A DNA stretch of 64,000 nucleotides from Actinopolyspora mzabensis (GTDB lineage Bacteria > Actinomycetota > Actinomycetes > Mycobacteriales > Pseudonocardiaceae): NCBI RefSeq assembly GCF_900101095.1, contig NZ_FNFM01000007.1, positions 246,487-310,486 of the forward strand, written 5' to 3'. A program made the position numbers and the translations under genes. Below the pieces are notes generated by a model. It did not search any database. It was not told the DNA's origin and saw only the letters and a program-made list of their open reading frames with translations. Position 1 is the stretch's first letter. Each line of letters starts with the position of its first letter. Positions 61,703-64,000 of the stretch are shown here, piece after piece.

Positions 61703-62455
61703 TCAGGCCAACGGCAGGGAACGTGTGGTGGTTCGTTCCTCCGGTGGAGTGGCGGCGAGTTCGAAGAACCGCCGCGCCACCGGCTGCCAGGTCTCCGCGA
61801 GATCGGCGTGGAACTCGCGGAGATGCTCGACGTCGAACTGGCCGCTACGTGCCGCTCCCGCCAACTCCGGATCCGCGTCGGCGAGGCCGCGCACCACTTC
61901 GGGGGTGGTCTCGATGTGGAACTGGAAACCGTAGGCCCTGGTACCGACGCGAAACGCCTGGTTCTCACCCTTGGGAGAGGCGGCCAGCAGCTGAGCTGTC
62001 GGGGGCAGCGTGCTGATCTCCTCCCGGTGGAACTGGAACACGTCCGGGGTGAGGGGCAGCGGACCGACGAGTACGTCCTCGGCAGCGGTGTCCCGCTTCG
62101 CCACCAACAGCGTCCCGGCTTCGGGGCCGTCGCGGCGGGTGGCGATTCGCCCACCGGTCGCCATCGCCAGCAGCTGTGCCCCGAGGCCGAGCGCCAGTAC
62201 CGGAGTCCCTGCCGAGGTCGCGGTGCTGAGCAACTTCCGCATCGAACTCAGCCAGGTGTGTTCGAGATCGGCTCCGGCATTCGTCTCACCGCCGAGTACC
62301 ACCAGTCCGGCGTAGTCCCCCGGTGTTTCCGGGAGCTCCTGCCGACGCGGATCGAGCACGTCGAGTTCGGCTCCGAGTTCGGCGAACCAGTCTCCCAACA
62401 TGCCGAGTGGGAAGTTTTCGGACGGTTGCACCACGAGAATCCGCACTCCGCTCAT
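61703..62455 (-). CDS. Class I glutamine amidotransferase-like protein lacking the nucleophile Cys
   Basis: A 250-residue protein with the class I GATase fold, as in GuaA-type domains: VRILVVQPSENFPLG, LVVLGGETNA, then PVLALGLGAQLLA and YGFQFHIETTPE. In active enzymes the third motif reads G-x-C-x-G; here the Cys position is Gly90. His180 and Glu182 of the triad remain. It is therefore unlikely to hydrolyse glutamine by the normal route and may be a binding protein or use another chemistry. The start ATG at 62455 begins the fold. It is upstream of glnE on the same strand with a 176-bp gap. Confidence 0.82.
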   Translation of the reverse strand: MSGVRILVVQPSENFPLGMLGDWFAELGAELDVLDPRRQELPETPGDYAGLVVLGGETNAGADLEHTWLSSMRKLLSTATSAGTPVLALGLGAQLLAMATGGRIATRRDGPEAGTLLVAKRDTAAEDVLVGPLPLTPDVFQFHREEISTLPPTAQLLAASPKGENQAFRVGTRAYGFQFHIETTPEVVRGLADADPELAGAARSGQFDVEHLREFHADLAETWQPVARRFFELAATPPEERTTTRSLPLA

Positions 62456-62487
62456 GCCCGCCAGGATACGAAGGGGTGCGAGCCGAG

Positions 62488-63333
62488 TCACATCCGGTGC
62501 AGCACGATCTCGTCGGTGTCGTGCACCGGTAGGAAACCGATGCGCCGGTAGACGGAGTTCGAAGTGGGATTGGCCAGATCCGCGAACAGTACGACCCGTT
62601 CCGCGCCCGCCTCGACGGCTCGCCTGGCCGCCGCCAGCGTGACTGCCGCCCCGTATCCGTTGCGGCGAAACCGCGCGGGTGTGTAGACGTTTCCGATCCG
62701 CGACATCCCGTACTTCGGCGTGCTGTGGAAGGCCATCGCCACCGGGCGGCCACCGGCGGACCAGAGCACCGGAACCCGACCGCTGTCCAAGAAGGACCGC
62801 AATGCGTCTTCCGATGAATCGGTACCGACTCCGATGTCCCCGGCATCACGGGCGTACTCCGCTCGCCACTCAGCCAACCAGGGAATGTCGGAGGGGACGA
62901 AACCACGTTCCTCGCCCACCACTTCCGCCGGGAATTCCGGGATGTGCAATTCGTAGAGTCGCTGTCTTATCCGGAGTTCGCGGATCGCTCCGGTAGAGCG
63001 ACACCATTCCGCTGCCAACCGACCGACCTGTTCGGTGGGGCCGAGCAGGGCCCCTGGGGCCGGATCGTGTTCGCACAGCGCGGCCACCAGTTCGGCGGTG
63101 TCCATATCGGGCAGCGCCCCCACATGGGCGGGGAAAGGTGGTGTGCGGAGATAAGCACCGAGCACGGTTCGATCCTCGTGCAGGGTGAGCAGCGCGGGAG
63201 CGGGCCCGGCTTCGTAACTTCGCGCCGCGGCCAGAGCCGTCACGGGAATGGTGTGCCGCACGGGGTCAGCCCGGTAGAACCGCTCGGTGGTTTCCCGGAA
63301 GGAGGCGAACGAGTCGTGACGTTCGACGTGCAT
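62488..63333 (-). CDS. GNAT-family N-acetyltransferase
   Basis: A 281-residue protein whose C-terminal half is a GNAT domain: RIGNVYTPARFRRNGYGAAV carries the acetyl-CoA pyrophosphate loop (RRNGYG), followed by LFADLANPTSNSVYRRIGF. The N-terminal half resembles another GNAT-like fold without a clear CoA motif, so it may be a double-GNAT protein. The substrate is unknown. The ATG at 63333 is the first with good context; upstream sequence is the end of the rRNA operon. It lies 32 bp before the GATase-like gene and could be co-transcribed with it. Confidence 0.85.
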   Translation of the reverse strand: MHVERHDSFASFRETTERFYRADPVRHTIPVTALAAARSYEAGPAPALLTLHEDRTVLGAYLRTPPFPAHVGALPDMDTAELVAALCEHDPAPGALLGPTEQVGRLAAEWCRSTGAIRELRIRQRLYELHIPEFPAEVVGEERGFVPSDIPWLAEWRAEYARDAGDIGVGTDSSEDALRSFLDSGRVPVLWSAGGRPVAMAFHSTPKYGMSRIGNVYTPARFRRNGYGAAVTLAAARRAVEAGAERVVLFADLANPTSNSVYRRIGFLPVHDTDEIVLHRM

Positions 63334-63395
63334 ACCGGCATGATCGTCGGTATCCGGGTCCCGGGCAATCGGGTTTTCTGGGGTTGGGTACAGGT

Positions 63396-63428
63396 GTGGC
63401 CCGGGCACCGTGGTGGTGTCCGGGCCAC
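63396..63428 (-). terminator. Terminator of the rRNA operon
   Basis: A 9-bp stem (GTGGCCCGG against CCGGGCCAC) continued by an inner CACC/GGTG helix, 14 nt beyond the 3' end of 5S rRNA on the minus strand. Confidence 0.75.
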
Positions 63429-63441
63429 ATTGTGGGGGGTT

Positions 63442-63562
63442 GGGTCGGCGGTGTCCGTGTCTCCCACACCCGTGGGGGTGCAGTACCTGGGGCGCTGGAG
63501 GGCTTAGCTGCCGGGTTCGGGATGGATGCCGGGCGTGTCTCCTCCGCTGTGGCCACCGACCC
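63442..63562 (-). rRNA. rrf: 5S ribosomal RNA
   Basis: Read on the minus strand the 121-nt segment has the 5S hallmarks: GGTGGCCACAGCGGAGGA near the 5' end, CGAACCCGGCAGCTAAGCCC, CCAGCGCC and a 3' GGTGTGGGAGA section. The terminal helix GGGTCGG/CCGACCC is intact. The ends are set by this helix and may be off by a few bases. Confidence 0.92.
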
Positions 63563-63693
63563 AAAAACTGTGGGGGCCGACTGGGTCAGCCGGTATGTAG
63601 TTATCGGGGGTGGTGGCTGGGTTGGGAGCCGTATAGTGGTGGCGAGATCCGCGTGTGCTTGCGGGTGGTGCGTGTGTGGGCGATGGGGGGGGT

Positions 63694-64000
<307 letters not shown>

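Overview
This 64 kb window comes from a high-GC actinobacterial chromosome, most like the Pseudonocardiales (Saccharopolyspora/Actinopolyspora-type). Almost every third codon position is G or C, GTG starts are very common, and the gene order follows, with gaps and insertions, the Mycobacterium tuberculosis interval running from Rv2179c (exoribonuclease) to Rv2221c (glnE). The window is therefore mostly a conserved chromosomal backbone. I saw no transposase, phage gene, CRISPR array or tRNA gene.

Layout. 0.3-8 kb: an Rv2179c-type exoribonuclease, an acyltransferase (plsC), a small membrane protein, a row of an ArsA-like ATPase, an SRPBCC protein and a metallophosphoesterase, then a divergent long-chain acyl-CoA synthetase. 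8-13 kb: a secreted NlpC/P60 cell-wall hydrolase with a candidate c-di-AMP riboswitch leader, a NYN-domain protein, a DEDDh exonuclease/GIY-YIG fusion and a PPOX-fold protein. 13.4-22.9 kb: the respiratory genes qcrB-qcrA-qcrC and ctaE, two poorly known genes, trpD, a decayed phosphoesterase gene, an AsnC-type RAM domain protein, ctaF and ctaC. 23-31.5 kb: asnB, a berberine-bridge-like flavoenzyme, a secreted GH15 glucoamylase, proA and an A-type Fe-S carrier. 31.8-36.1 kb: DUF3043, an aldo/keto reductase and the cobU-cobT-cobS set for the cobalamin nucleotide loop. 36.4-42.9 kb: a MoaD-like/BNR-repeat pair, ilvE, an amino-acid permease and leucyl aminopeptidase. 43-52 kb: a lipoate block (lpd, the two-lipoyl-domain E2 sucB, lipB, lipA) with flavin/NAD oxidoreductases between. 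52-62 kb: a membrane molybdopterin oxidoreductase, DUF4191, RDD, glnA and its modifying enzyme glnE. 61.7-64 kb: a GATase-like protein lacking its cysteine, a GNAT acetyltransferase, and the 5S and 3' end of 23S of an rRNA operon transcribed leftward.

How the genes work together. qcrCAB, ctaC, ctaE and ctaF supply the menaquinol-to-oxygen bcc-aa3 supercomplex; subunit I (ctaD) is not here. lipB and lipA build the lipoyl cofactor carried by the E2 protein and reoxidised by Lpd. glnA and glnE form a covalently regulated nitrogen-assimilation pair.

The most novel signal is non-coding. A roughly 100-nt multi-stem element occurs in three well-formed copies (after asnB, cobS and the AsnC-type gene) and one degraded copy (after the acyl-CoA synthetase). 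Each lies 38-47 nt downstream of a stop codon, in the sense direction. Stem sequences differ between copies while pairing is kept. A second shared hairpin with the core GATTTC/GAAATC lies 3' of three leftward genes. In addition, many genes have a TANNNT -10 hexamer exactly 6-7 nt before the start codon, which points to widespread leaderless transcripts.
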